Assembly: GCF_050589645.1 (NCBI RefSeq)
Contig: NZ_JBNGOQ010000005.1
Span: 310,001-374,000 of the forward strand
Length of the DNA stretch: 64,000 nt
Source of the DNA: JBNGOQ01 sp050589645
GTDB taxonomy: Bacteria; Bacteroidota; Bacteroidia; Flavobacteriales; Flavobacteriaceae
Direction of reading: 5' to 3'
The position numbers and the translations under genes are program-made. Below are positions 42,293 to 52,500 of the stretch, piece after piece; the stretch's first letter is position 1, and the number at the start of each line of letters is the position of its first letter. Under the pieces are notes generated by a model. That model was not told the DNA's origin. It was given only the letters and a program-made list of their open reading frames with translations, and made no database searches.

Positions 42293-43633
42293 ATGAAATA
42301 CAAATCACAAAAAGTAGCGTACTGGTTTTTTGCATTGGCCATGCTGCTACTAGTTTTACAGTTAACCTATGGCTTCATCATGGGTTTTGCCCGCATCGGA
42401 CTCGATGGGCTCCATGACTTTATCCCTTTTAACACCGCACGGGCGGTACATACCAATTTATTGGTTGTTTGGCTTTTGACCGGGTTTATGGGCGCCGCAT
42501 ATTACATTATCCCGGAAGAGGCCCAACGGGAATTGGTCAATGTTAAACTTGCCTACGTACAGCTGATCTCTTTGGCGGTGGTAGGCGTAGCCGCTGTAAT
42601 CGGATATCACTTCAACTGGTGGGAGGGGCGTAAGTTTTTGGAAATACCCCGGCAATTGGACTATTTGGTCGTTGTCAATGTCCTCTTGTTTTTAGGATTG
42701 ATATTGGCCACCTTGTTCAAGGGAAAACGAAGAACCACTACCGCCTTGGTGTTGTCCATGGGCCTGTTGTTCGCGGCATTATTGTACCTCCCCGGTATGC
42801 TGCCCTTTGACAGTCAGGTGATGGACTCATTCTTTCGATGGTGGGTGGTACATTTATGGGTAGAAGGCGTCTGGGAACTGATCATGGGGGGTATTTTGTC
42901 CTTCTTGTTGATCAAACTTACCGGAGTTGATCGGGAAGTCATTGAAAAATGGCTGTATGTCATTGTTGGCCTAACGTTCCTGTCCGGTGTTTTGGGAACC
43001 GGACACCATTACTATTATATAGGCGTAAATAAAATTTGGCTGATCGTAGGAGGAATCTTCTCCGCTTTGGAACCCTTGGCGTTTTTGGCCATGGCGTTGT
43101 TCGCCGTAAACATGTACCGTAAAGGGGAGAAAAGACACCCAAACAAACTGGCCTTGTACTGGACCCTGGGTGCTGCCATAGTATCCTTTTTGGGAGCTGG
43201 GCTACTGGGTTTTGCCCATACATTGCCCCAAACCAATCTATACACCCATGGTACCTTGGTCACTGCCATGCACGGTCACCTCGCGTTTTGGGGTGCTTAT
43301 GCCATGATCGTACTGGCCATAATTAGCTATAGCCTGCCCAATATGACGGGTAGAAAACTATATCAGAGTACGCGTGGCCGAATGGCATTTTGGCTTTCCA
43401 ATATCGGGATGATCGGTATGACGGTGGCCTTTGGTGTCGCCGGTGTTGCCCAGGTGTACCTGGAACGTAAATTCAAAATGGAATTTATGCAGGTTCAAAA
43501 TGAAATCAGTATCCATTTCGTAGTACTTCTTATTTGTGCTACCATACTGACCTTGGGCATCTTACTCTATATAACGGACTTTATAAAACATGGCCGCCCC
43601 AATGATGAGGCCATGGAAATCAGAACCATTTAA
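42293..43633 (+). CDS. norB: Nitric oxide reductase subunit B (cbb)
   Basis: 446-residue heme-copper oxidase family member reducing 2 NO to N2O. About 12 membrane helices. Low-spin heme His in ARAVHTNLLVVWLL and MHGHLAFWG; the binuclear centre has HLWVEGVWE (FeB His and Glu) and GTGHHYYYIG (two His); LEPLAFLAMALF carries the second conserved Glu. No quinol-oxidase N-terminal extension, so it is cNOR, consistent with norC. Confidence 0.96.
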   Translation: MKYKSQKVAYWFFALAMLLLVLQLTYGFIMGFARIGLDGLHDFIPFNTARAVHTNLLVVWLLTGFMGAAYYIIPEEAQRELVNVKLAYVQLISLAVVGVAAVIGYHFNWWEGRKFLEIPRQLDYLVVVNVLLFLGLILATLFKGKRRTTTALVLSMGLLFAALLYLPGMLPFDSQVMDSFFRWWVVHLWVEGVWELIMGGILSFLLIKLTGVDREVIEKWLYVIVGLTFLSGVLGTGHHYYYIGVNKIWLIVGGIFSALEPLAFLAMALFAVNMYRKGEKRHPNKLALYWTLGAAIVSFLGAGLLGFAHTLPQTNLYTHGTLVTAMHGHLAFWGAYAMIVLAIISYSLPNMTGRKLYQSTRGRMAFWLSNIGMIGMTVAFGVAGVAQVYLERKFKMEFMQVQNEISIHFVVLLICATILTLGILLYITDFIKHGRPNDEAMEIRTI

Positions 43634-43640
43634 ATTCAAA

Positions 43641-43697
43641 TGGCCTATACCAAAATTTATGGTATGGAATTTTACCAAGTTTGAGGTTGGTAGGCCA
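43641..43697. repeat. Structured intergenic element 1 (two hairpins in an outer stem)
   Basis: Outer stem TGGCCTA (43641-43647) / TAGGCCA (43691-43697). Inside are hairpin ATACC/GGTAT (43647-43651 with 43661-43665) and hairpin TACCAA/TTGGTA (43673-43678 with 43687-43692). It starts 8 nt after the norB stop. It may be an RNA fold or a terminator-like element without a T-run. Confidence 0.55.
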
Positions 43698-43709
43698 TAA
43701 CACCGGATA

Positions 43710-43822
43710 AACAAGTTTTGAAAGCAATACACATTGCGGAGGCGAACACCGCAATACATAGGGTAACTGCCTTGCTCATGCCTAACCGGCATACCCTATG
43801 GTATTGCTTTTTAAAACTTGTT
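43710..43822. ncRNA. Structured intergenic element 2 (three-way junction), candidate cis RNA or small mobile palindrome
   Basis: Outer stem of two perfect 10-bp helices: AACAAGTTTT (43710-43719) / AAAACTTGTT (43813-43822) and AAAGCAATAC (43721-43730) / GTATTGCTTT (43801-43810). It encloses hairpin ATTGCGG/CCGCAAT (43733-43739 with 43749-43755) and a bulged hairpin CATAGGGT/ACCCTATG (43757-43764 with 43793-43800) containing ATGCC/GGCAT (43778-43782 with 43788-43792). Nearly every base is paired or in a short loop. It ends 21 nt before norQ. Confidence 0.6.
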
Positions 43823-43843
43823 CTAATTAAAAAATAGGATGTA

Positions 43844-44668
43844 ATGCTAAAGACATTGGAAGAAAAAAAAGAAAGGGAACCGATACCACCCTTAAAACCA
43901 AAGCCCTACTACCGACCTATCGGAAAGGAAATGGACGTTTTTGAACATGCGTACCAAAATAAAATCCCCTTTTTGTTAAAAGGACCTACCGGTACGGGAA
44001 AGTCCAGGTTTATTGAATTCATGGCCCACAAATTGGGGAAAACCCTGATTACGGTGAGCTGTCACGAGGAAACATCATCCACTGACTTGATTGGGCGGTA
44101 TATCATCAAAGGAGCCGAAACGGTATGGTTGGACGGTCCTCTCACCATCGCAGTCAAGACCGGTGCTATTTTGTATCTGGATGAAATTGCCGAGGCAAGA
44201 CCGGACATTATTGTTGCCATTCATTCGCTTACCGATCACCGGCGCGAGCTATTTATCGATAAATTGGGACAGACCATAAAGGCGCATGGCGATTTTATGT
44301 TGGTGGCCTCCTTCAATCCCGGATATCAACGCGGGTTCAAAGAATTGAAACCCTCCACCAGACAGCGTTTTGTAGCCGTTACCTTTAATTATCCGAAAGC
44401 CAAGGCCGAAACGGAAATACTCATAAACGAAACCGAAATACTTTCCGCGGATGCGAAAAAATTGGTAAACATTGCCAATAAGATCAGGAACCTGACCGAA
44501 TTGGGGTTGGCAGAAACCGTTTCCACCCGTTTGTTGGTGGATGCCGCAAAATTGATCCGAACCGGCCTGCCCAAGCGTTTGGCCGTACATGTAGCCGTAG
44601 TGGAACCGCTTACGGATGATGAGGAAGTCATCAACGCGCTTAATGACCTGTGTGACCTAATGATCTAG
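43844..44668 (+). CDS. norQ: NorQ/CbbQ-type MoxR AAA+ ATPase
   Basis: 274 residues. ATPase needed to activate NO reductase, probably metal insertion, together with NorD. Walker A KGPTGTGKSRFIEFMA; VSCHEETSSTDLIGRY; Walker B ILYLDEIAEARPD; VASFNPGYQRGFKELKPSTRQRF sensor region. N-terminal Pro/Lys-rich start EKKEREPIPPLKPKPYYRPIG typical of the family. It lies 14 nt before norD. Confidence 0.93.
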   Translation: MLKTLEEKKEREPIPPLKPKPYYRPIGKEMDVFEHAYQNKIPFLLKGPTGTGKSRFIEFMAHKLGKTLITVSCHEETSSTDLIGRYIIKGAETVWLDGPLTIAVKTGAILYLDEIAEARPDIIVAIHSLTDHRRELFIDKLGQTIKAHGDFMLVASFNPGYQRGFKELKPSTRQRFVAVTFNYPKAKAETEILINETEILSADAKKLVNIANKIRNLTELGLAETVSTRLLVDAAKLIRTGLPKRLAVHVAVVEPLTDDEEVINALNDLCDLMI

Positions 44669-44682
44669 CAATACGAAATGTT

Positions 44683-46458
44683 ATGTTCGAATTTGAACCG
44701 GACGAGTATATCTTTACCAAGTTTGCCCACTATTTCAAACGGCGCCAAAAACGAAAGGAAGCGAATTTGGCGCATGTAGCGAAACTGAGTGATATGAACG
44801 CCCGTTTAACTATTTTGGCCCGCGCCATTACGGGGAGGCCCATAACTATCTATGCCGCTGAAAGGGAGGGAGGTTATAAAAATGACAACTTTTTCCTGCC
44901 CACAAAATTTTCTGCCTTCCCCACTCTGGAAGAGAATGTATCGTTTTACCTGTTCCGCGTCCTATACCTAGCCCTTCAAAAGAATCTGGATCTGAACTGG
45001 AAAGATGCCTTGGAACACCCCATCAAGGAATCCAGGGAACGGGCTCTTGACAGTTCACAAATGGTATTGGAACGTTTGTTCGAGGAATTTCCTATCACGC
45101 AAAAATACCACCAAAAGTTCCTTCGGCACTATTCCGAAAAAACCAAGACCGGAGCACTTTCCGATTTTTCATTTATATACGGAAAATGGATGTGCAATTC
45201 CGCCGAGGTACCCGAGAAGGGCCGTTTAAACGATTTTTCGGAAAAAGTTAAAAAGGCTGACAAGGATCAACCCAAAACCATATTAAAAGCCAATGCCGTG
45301 GAAGAAATCATTTCGGTTCAGGTAGATGAAAAACAGGTCGAGGATGCGGTTTTACAACATCAATTCGAAAAGGTGGAAACTGCGGATGAATTTGGGGGAA
45401 ATTTTAGGAATATGGACGGAGAAGACGAATTGGAAGACCATGCCAATGCCCTGGAAGATCTAAACATGAAATATACGGTGAGAGTGGATGATACCGCACA
45501 TTCAGTATACCAGGCCGATTTTGTGGAGAATACTACCATAGCCGAGAGTGCGGAAAAGAATAACAGCGGCTATTTTGTGTACTATGATGAGTGGGATTAT
45601 GCGAAACGTAGGTACCGGGAAGATTTTTGCAAAGTCTACCCTAAAACCATCTTAAAAACAGATGTGGACTATTACAAAAAGGCCCTTTCCAAAAACCGCT
45701 CCACCTTATTGGGCCTGCGCAAAATGCTCACCACAGTGAACAATAAATACAGACAACAACGTAGACAAACACAAGGGGAGGAGTTTGATCTGGATGCCAT
45801 TACCGATCTGCTGGTAGACGTTAAATCGGGCCATACGCCTCTCGAAAAAATATACCTTTCGAAACGAAAGAAAGAAAAGGACCTTTCCATTTTATTGCTG
45901 TTGGATGTTAGTCTCTCCAGTGATGCCTATGCCGCAGGCAACCGAATCATAGATGTCGAAAAACAAGTTTCCATTTTGTTCGGTGAAATATTGGAAGAGT
46001 TCCATATAGACTTTTCCATCAATGCCTTTTATTCCAAGACCAGGAACCATTCTACCTATATCACAATGAAAGGCTTTGACGAGGAATGGAGTAGGGCCAA
46101 GTTTAAGATAGGAACCGTAGAACCCAGCGGTTACACCCGTATTGGTCCTGCATTGCGCCATTCCGGTGCGCTCTTGGACGCAAGAAATACCAAGAACAAA
46201 TGGGTCATCCTTATTTCGGACGGTAAGCCCAATGATTATGACAGGTATGAGGGTGCCTACGGCATCAACGACATAAAACAGGCCTTAAGGGAGCTCAACG
46301 AACGGCAAATTAATTCGTATGCCCTGGCCATAGAGGCCGAGGCCAAATATTATTTGCCGCAAATGTTTGGGCAAAACCACTACCAAATTTTGACTACCCC
46401 TTTGGAACTGCTACAGTCCTTGGTGAAATTGTATGAAAGGATCAAGCATCAAAGCTAG
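44683..46458 (+). CDS. norD: NorD-like von Willebrand factor A protein
   Basis: 591-residue partner of NorQ. The C-terminal VWA domain (about 400-585) has the MIDAS motif LLLDVSLSSD, the Thr in SGYTRIGPALRHS and the Asp in ILISDGKPNDYD. The N-terminal half is helical and charged, with no signal peptide, so it is cytoplasmic. With norQ it is usually essential for active cNOR. The 140 nt after it show nothing recognisable. Confidence 0.9.
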   Translation: MFEFEPDEYIFTKFAHYFKRRQKRKEANLAHVAKLSDMNARLTILARAITGRPITIYAAEREGGYKNDNFFLPTKFSAFPTLEENVSFYLFRVLYLALQKNLDLNWKDALEHPIKESRERALDSSQMVLERLFEEFPITQKYHQKFLRHYSEKTKTGALSDFSFIYGKWMCNSAEVPEKGRLNDFSEKVKKADKDQPKTILKANAVEEIISVQVDEKQVEDAVLQHQFEKVETADEFGGNFRNMDGEDELEDHANALEDLNMKYTVRVDDTAHSVYQADFVENTTIAESAEKNNSGYFVYYDEWDYAKRRYREDFCKVYPKTILKTDVDYYKKALSKNRSTLLGLRKMLTTVNNKYRQQRRQTQGEEFDLDAITDLLVDVKSGHTPLEKIYLSKRKKEKDLSILLLLDVSLSSDAYAAGNRIIDVEKQVSILFGEILEEFHIDFSINAFYSKTRNHSTYITMKGFDEEWSRAKFKIGTVEPSGYTRIGPALRHSGALLDARNTKNKWVILISDGKPNDYDRYEGAYGINDIKQALRELNERQINSYALAIEAEAKYYLPQMFGQNHYQILTTPLELLQSLVKLYERIKHQS

Positions 46459-46599
46459 AAGCGCGGTATGGATTACCAAGCACCTATGCCATCCATAAGG
46501 GTTTAGCGCAGAGAAATATGACCAGTTTATACCACAGGAAGACCATGTTGTTTTAGCTAGGGAAAGGATTGCCATATAGCACAACCTTACCAGCAACAC

Positions 46600-47145
46600 T
46601 TATTCGATCCGGGTATAAATTCTTTCGTGGGTAAGCGCCCAATTTTCCCCATAATCCGTTGACAAATAGGACGAAAATTCGAATCGCTTGGCACTCTGGA
46701 CGGTTAGTAGGTATCTGGATTGCAGCCTTTTCACCTCTTTATTGCGATACCAGTAAACTACTACCTTACCATCGCTGATCTCACCATCCAAAATTGAAAA
46801 AGAATTGTGCTCCGAGTCCAAAATGGACATTTGGACACCGGTGGAGTCCTTGCCAATGATTAGTACTTCCCGGGCATAATCTTTGCCCCTATATGTTCCC
46901 CTAAAGGATTCTTTGATTCCACAACCACTGATGAGGTCCGTTATTTTTGATTTGCCCTGGTTGGTTTCATAGTTTCCAGGAGAGGTTCTGTCCTTGGTCT
47001 GTACGCTCCATTCCCCAAGTAGTTGACCAAGGTGTCCGTATACCAAATTTTGACAGCTAAAGTTAGCCTCCTGGGCCCTAGTACCCCAGGCTGTTAGGAG
47101 TACCACTAGGAAGAGGGAAATATAGTTTGGGATGGTTGTTTTCAT
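46600..47145 (-). CDS. Exported DUF1579-like hypothetical protein
   Basis: 181 residues with a signal peptide (residues 1-24, ...TAWGTRAQ). The mature part (GEWSVQTKDR, CGIKESFRGTYRGKDYAREVLI, GVQMSILDSEHNSFSILDG) is beta-rich and resembles DUF1579-type lipocalin-like proteins. The last gene of the minus-strand stretch; 135 nt separate it from the gene upstream. Function unknown. Confidence 0.7.
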   Translation of the reverse strand: MKTTIPNYISLFLVVLLTAWGTRAQEANFSCQNLVYGHLGQLLGEWSVQTKDRTSPGNYETNQGKSKITDLISGCGIKESFRGTYRGKDYAREVLIIGKDSTGVQMSILDSEHNSFSILDGEISDGKVVVYWYRNKEVKRLQSRYLLTVQSAKRFEFSSYLSTDYGENWALTHERIYTRIE

Positions 47146-47280
47146 CTTTTGTTTTAAGTTTTATCCGCTGTAGCGGCTGTTTTTTGATGTCCCGTTAATA
47201 TATCGTGTCAAGCGGCCTTAAAGTTACTGTTTTTCCCGTCGGTAGCGGGAACCATATATTTTTGAATCTCCGAAGACTTG

Positions 47281-48489
47281 TCAACCAACACGTTTACTGA
47301 ATTGAAGGCCCAGGATAATGCCAATGGCAAGCAACAGCACACCGCTGGCAAGGGCCAGATACCAGAAATAATCGGTAAGCAAAGGCAATTGCTTCCAAAC
47401 GGCAATACCTTTATAAAAAATAAGCCCTTCTGTAAGACCAAAGCCGATCAGGTAGAACAACAGTGCTTTTTTGGAAAGCCCAATCAACCTAAAGTACCGT
47501 AAAAAACCAAAAAGTGCTATGCTCACCACGCCTAAAAAAGTCCAGTGTAAATACCCGATGACAAAATCGATATTGGACATGACCAGGGCCGCAATAGGGG
47601 GTAGGGAACCAAAAAATTGAAGAACCAATTTGACCAAAAACAACAAGGCCGAAATTTTTAAGGACCAAAAAACTAGTGGTGGGCCCATGCCGGATAATTT
47701 ATTCCAGAAGGGACCTATACTTCTTATGAGGATTACAAAAGCCAGGCACTGCATCAATGCGCCTAAGGCCGAAACAAGATAAATACCCATATGGGGCTCC
47801 ATCCAGAGTAGGGAAATACCAAAAGTTGCCACTATGCCACCATTGAAAAGCCAGAAAAATTGGGCAAAGGATTTCTTGGGCGGGGCAATCCCCCTTTGCT
47901 CGATCAGCTTAAGGAAAATTCCCAACAAGGCCATGACAAACCAGCCGTTGTACTGAAAATGCAGGTAAAAATAAATGGCATTTCGATATAGGGGAGATTT
48001 GCTACCCGCGGTATTCATTATGGCACCCAAGGCCCAGGGACCAAGGCTGGACAATACCATATACCATAGGGCCATTCGAATACATTGGTACGAAGGTGTC
48101 TCTTTCTGTTCTATAGAGGTGTACTTGAAAAAAAGTCGGGCAAAGACATAGGACGCGATCAAAAAAAGTGTGGAAAAGAGTATGGAAAACAGCGCATATC
48201 CCGTAAACGGAAAACTAAGTAGCATACCTATGATGGTGACCTGGGTACCCCAAAAGAGTTTCCGATACTTCCGCGCTATTCCGGCATGGTCCAAATACAA
48301 TTTATAAAGCAGGGTGGTCAGGGCCGTATATACCCAGCCCAACAAGGCAATATGTGAATGGGTATGCACCATATATTTATAGACCACAGGGATATCCACC
48401 AGTTGAAACAGGCGCAGCAGTAACCCAAACAGCGCTATTAGCATAAAGTATAGCAAGGCTAGGGCGGCGTGTTTTTTTAAAAGTTCCAT
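47281..48489 (-). CDS. Polytopic membrane protein related to heme-copper oxidase subunit I
   Basis: 402 residues from ATG 48489, with about 11-12 hydrophobic helices. HTHSHIALLGWVYTALTTLL near the N-terminus and YFYLHFQYNGWFVMALLG and IGYLHWTFLGVVSI later have His spacing like the low-spin-heme and active-site regions of NorB/CcoN-type proteins. The canonical HH pair and Glu of NorB are not seen, so it is not a standard reductase. An upstream TTG (48600) overlaps the barrel gene stop and would add 37 residues with another hydrophobic segment. Operon partner of the OM barrel gene; near norCBQD. Confidence 0.6.
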   Translation of the reverse strand: MELLKKHAALALLYFMLIALFGLLLRLFQLVDIPVVYKYMVHTHSHIALLGWVYTALTTLLYKLYLDHAGIARKYRKLFWGTQVTIIGMLLSFPFTGYALFSILFSTLFLIASYVFARLFFKYTSIEQKETPSYQCIRMALWYMVLSSLGPWALGAIMNTAGSKSPLYRNAIYFYLHFQYNGWFVMALLGIFLKLIEQRGIAPPKKSFAQFFWLFNGGIVATFGISLLWMEPHMGIYLVSALGALMQCLAFVILIRSIGPFWNKLSGMGPPLVFWSLKISALLFLVKLVLQFFGSLPPIAALVMSNIDFVIGYLHWTFLGVVSIALFGFLRYFRLIGLSKKALLFYLIGFGLTEGLIFYKGIAVWKQLPLLTDYFWYLALASGVLLLAIGIILGLQFSKRVG

Positions 48490-48596
48490 GGAATGCACTA
48501 GGAGCATAAAAATAGTGAATAGACCTATACACGAGCAGTGTATACCAAATAAAAAATCGGTCGCCTGTCGGATGAAAAGATGAATACCAGAACAGC

Positions 48597-49358
48597 TCAA
48601 TAGGTAAACCTGACTCCAAGTAGTAAGTTGTGGCTCTTAAAGGCCACGTGTGCCCTTCCTAAACGCGAATCTTCGCTTTTAAAGCTAGGGCTCCTGGCAG
48701 CGAGGCACCGATACATCGCAGAAAGGACAAGGGTCCGATCCGTACGAAAAGACACCCCAGCCGTTAGCTGATAGGCAACTACGGTATCAGAATCCTTGAT
48801 TACCCGGGCTCCGTCCAGTTGAGCTTCCAGGGCCGTATCCATGAGACCTATACCACCACCGAGAACGAATGCTAGTTGGTCCGTCCTGATACCGATCAGG
48901 GAAGGGTAGAGATCGCAGTACAGATTGCCCAACCCATAGAGTCCTCCGATGGTCCCATCCACTTTGGGTTTTACGACCCGTCCACCGACCAGGAACCTAT
49001 AGTCTTCCAGGGCACTCCGTAGGTGGCCACCACTGATTTCCCAACGAAACCAGGGACCAAGGCTATGTCCTGCCGCCATTTCCAGTAGTCGGCCTGGTTT
49101 GGTATCGAAGTCACTACGGGCTCCCTTGCCAAAGACTTGTTCCAGGCGATCCACATGGAGTTTGGTATCGTCAAAAAACAAAAGGCCGCCCCGGACCTCC
49201 ATGTAGAAACCTTGGGCATGGCTCCTTTTCGAAAGGGAAGTTGCTTTGAGTTTTGTTTGGGCAGATGCGATTTCGGAAAACAGTATGCCTGCTGCGCAAA
49301 GCAATGTGGTATAGGTAAAAATTTTGGTCTTTGCGATGCGGGGCATTGGTCTGATCAT
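48597..49358 (-). CDS. Outer-membrane beta-barrel hypothetical protein
   Basis: 253 residues from ATG 49358 (MIRPMPRIAKTKIF), with a signal peptide ending EIASAQ. The mature part has alternating beta strands (FYMEVRGGLLFF, WFRWEISGGHL, LAFVLGGGIGLM, TAGVSFRTDRTLVLSAMYR) and ends LLLGVRFTY with a C-terminal aromatic, typical of OMP barrels. GTG 49403 and Met 49346 are other start options. It is first in an operon with the oxidase-like gene, under operator D. Confidence 0.7.
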   Translation of the reverse strand: MIRPMPRIAKTKIFTYTTLLCAAGILFSEIASAQTKLKATSLSKRSHAQGFYMEVRGGLLFFDDTKLHVDRLEQVFGKGARSDFDTKPGRLLEMAAGHSLGPWFRWEISGGHLRSALEDYRFLVGGRVVKPKVDGTIGGLYGLGNLYCDLYPSLIGIRTDQLAFVLGGGIGLMDTALEAQLDGARVIKDSDTVVAYQLTAGVSFRTDRTLVLSAMYRCLAARSPSFKSEDSRLGRAHVAFKSHNLLLGVRFTY

Positions 49359-49426
49359 AGGTCTCGTTTCTCCCCAGCTTTCCCCTTGTGTTGGGCAAAG
49401 CACTACTAGGAGATATTCTTCCGGGC

Positions 49427-49496
49427 CAAAGCTCGGAATTGAAGGGGAGGAAAAAAAGACTGATGTAATAAGTGGGCCTTAAGCTATAACAAGTGG
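49427..49496 (-). promoter_or_regulatory. LytTR-type operator D and promoter of the barrel/oxidase-like operon
   Basis: Tandem direct repeats on the plus strand: GTAATAAGTGG (49465-49475) and ATAACAAGTGG (49486-49496), 21 bp apart. Exactly 30 nt further towards the gene is GAGCTTTG (minus, 49434-49427), a -7 element with one mismatch. The predicted start is about 18 nt before GTG 49403. Same layout as operators A, B and C. Confidence 0.7.
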
Positions 49497-49520
49497 TAGA
49501 AAATCAATAAATATGCTGCG

Positions 49521-52500
49521 TTATTCCACTTTTCTAAAGGCCAATATGCGACCTCTATTTTGAGTTACAAGATACAGAGAGCTGCCATGCGCACTCTTAA
49601 TTTCGGTTATGGCCTTTGCATCTCCAGGAACCATAAAACCGCTTTCCCTTGTCCCGACCGTGGTAAATCCGCCGGTACCATTTCCCTTTAACACGAGCCC
49701 ATTGAGTGCATCATATCTGCCTATAAAGGTCTCATTGCCATAATCATTGCCAATGAGCAGCAGATCCAGATTTCCATCGTTATCAAAATCGGTGACCGAT
49801 AGATCATTGATCGGGGCTATTTGTGCGGCTAGGGGCAGGGCAGTGGGTCCGAATTTCCCATCTCCCAAATTCTCGATATAACTGCTTCTATCGTAGTTAC
49901 CCACCATGGTTTTGACCCCTTTGAGTTCTTCCCTTGTGAAAAGGTCGTGCTGTGTGACCTTGGCATATTCGTCGTAGAAGTTAAATTTTGACCGAAACAG
50001 CGGACTTTGCCCAAACAGGTCGCCCCAGAAGCTCACGGGAAACGATTCGTAATTTTCGCGGTCTTTCTTAAAGTAGGCAAACAGCACGGGGTCTATACTA
50101 CCATTGGCATCAAAGTCTTTTGCCAACAGGGTAACCGGTCTTTCCTTGGAAGGCCGGTAAAAATTGTTGGCACCCATATTTCCGGCTATAAAATCCAGAT
50201 CTCCGTCCTTATCAAAGTCTGCAGCACGGATGCTCTCCCACCATCCCAGGACACTGTCCAGACCCGTTTCCTGTAGTTTTTTGAAAGCGGTTCCCTGGTT
50301 TTTAAAAAAGGTTATGGGCATGAATTCCCCAACGACGGCGAGATCGGAGTTGCCATCGGCATCCACGTCGGCCCAGAGGGCATCGGTTACCATTCCCACC
50401 CTCCTTAAATCAGGAGCCATTTGTTCTGTAACATCTTCCAGTATGCCCTTATTATTTTTAAGCAGGAAGCTTTTTTCTGCCATGGGATATTGCGCGATGG
50501 GTGTTCTACCGCCCACGAAAAGGTCTGTAAAACCATCTTGGTCAAAATCATGGGCTCTTACCACGGAACCACTGGCACTGATCTTTGGTAGCTTGTCGGG
50601 GCTTGAAGTAAAATTGCCCGCACCATCATTGATCAGCAACCGATCGGTATACAGACCGCTGTCCAAGGAAAATTCGTTGCTGCCCGAAAGGAGATACAGA
50701 TCTAGGTCACCATCATTTTCCAGGTCGAAAAGCGCTATGCCCTCTTCCTCAAATCCTTTATCCGCTTTTTCCGAAAACAAAGGTTTTTGAACAAAGGTAC
50801 CATTGGCCTGTTGAAAAAACAGCATGGGAGAATACGAGGCAGAACTTCCAACAAGGAAGTCTTCATACCCATCCCCATTGAGATCGCCCACTTCTATACA
50901 CGGACCGTTTTGGGAAAGTTTATGGGGCAGGATACGCTGTACGTTGTAATCAACGATATCCTTTTCGCTGTGTACATAGTCTATGCCCAACTCCCTTGAC
51001 ACTTCCTCAAAAATGGGTTTAAATGCTTTGGTCACCAGAGGAAAGGACAGCAGCGAACGATCCACTTGTTGCGCATCCTTATGGTGTACCTTTAGCATTC
51101 CGTTGCTGCTAAGACCGGTAATTTTTTGATAGGCCCCATCCGGCCAAAGGACTTCCAACGATCTTACCTGCACATGACTTCCCAAACCGAAATGTACCCA
51201 GGTCCCGACCGAGGACATATAACCCCGGGTCAGGTAGTGCTCATGGTATTGGAACTGGTCTTCCCCGTACCGCACCACCAATTTGGCACCGAGCCCCATG
51301 GCGTTGAACTCCGGTCCTTCCAATTGCACGCGTAGAAATCGGGCTTCATCCTTTTGTGAAGCTGCCAGGGTACTTTCAAAAACAAAGACCTCTTCGTTGA
51401 TATTGTTCACTATATAATCCAGGTCACCATCATTGTCCAAATCGGCAAATGCCGCTCCATTGGAGAACGAGGGAATGTTGAGCCCCCAGTGTTTGCTTGT
51501 ATCGGAAAAAAGCCCATTGCCCCTGTTCTTAAAAGCCGAATTTGGAATTTTGACGACCGGGATGCAATCCAGGATCTTTTCCGGACTTAAATACCGGTGG
51601 ACACTTAAACTGAAATCACCGAAATCCTTATCGGTAATATCGCGCGGAAACCCGTTGGTAATGAGCAAGTCCCTTAGGCCATCGTTATCCATGTCAACAA
51701 AAAGGGGAGACCAGCTCCAATCTGTTCTGGCCACTCCGGCCATGAGCCCTATTTCACTAAAGGGCACTCCTGGGCCATTGCCCACGTGGAGCATGTTTCT
51801 GCCGTGTTGGTATTCATAATCCCACTTTTCATTGAACACATAATTGATGTAGTTATTATTGCCAATGGTGGTCTTCATCCGATAGTTGGTCTCGGCCAGC
51901 ATGTCCAAGGTAAGAATGTCCAAATAGCCATCGTTGTTATAATCAGAGATATCCGATCCCATGGAGAACTTACTTTGATGTTTCAACATGCTTTTGATCT
52001 TATTGGAAAACGTGCCGTCCTGATTGTTGATATAGAGTAGATCATTGGTAATATAATCGTTGCTTATATGGAGATCAGGCCACCCATCGTAATTTAGATC
52101 GGCCACTGCAATGCCCAGGCCATAACCTTCCATGGTGATTCCGGCTTCCAGGGTAACATCGGTAAAAGTGCCGTCTCCATTGTTATGGTACAAGCGATCG
52201 TTGCTTACAGCGGTACCATCATTGATCTTTGGACGATAATTGGTGGGTACGGTCTGTAGCATTTCGTTGTTCAGGACATACAAGTCCAAGAACCCGTCCT
52301 TGTCGTAATCAAAAAAGGTGGCCCCCATACTGTTTCTGGTGTCGGCTATACCGTACTCGTCGGCCATTTCCCTGAATTTTGGAACTCCCTTTTCATCCAA
52401 ACCCTGATGTACGAACAACATATTGGCCCTTTGGGCCTTGCCGGGCAACATGGCGGCACATACATAGATATCGAGCCAGCTATCCCCATTGATATCCACC

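Noticed and set aside
43710..43822. Element 2 as an insertion sequence or IS200/IS605 end
   Set aside because: No transposase, no convincing target-site duplication, and the whole length is taken up by nested pairings, so a full IS is excluded; only a small non-autonomous repeat remains possible.
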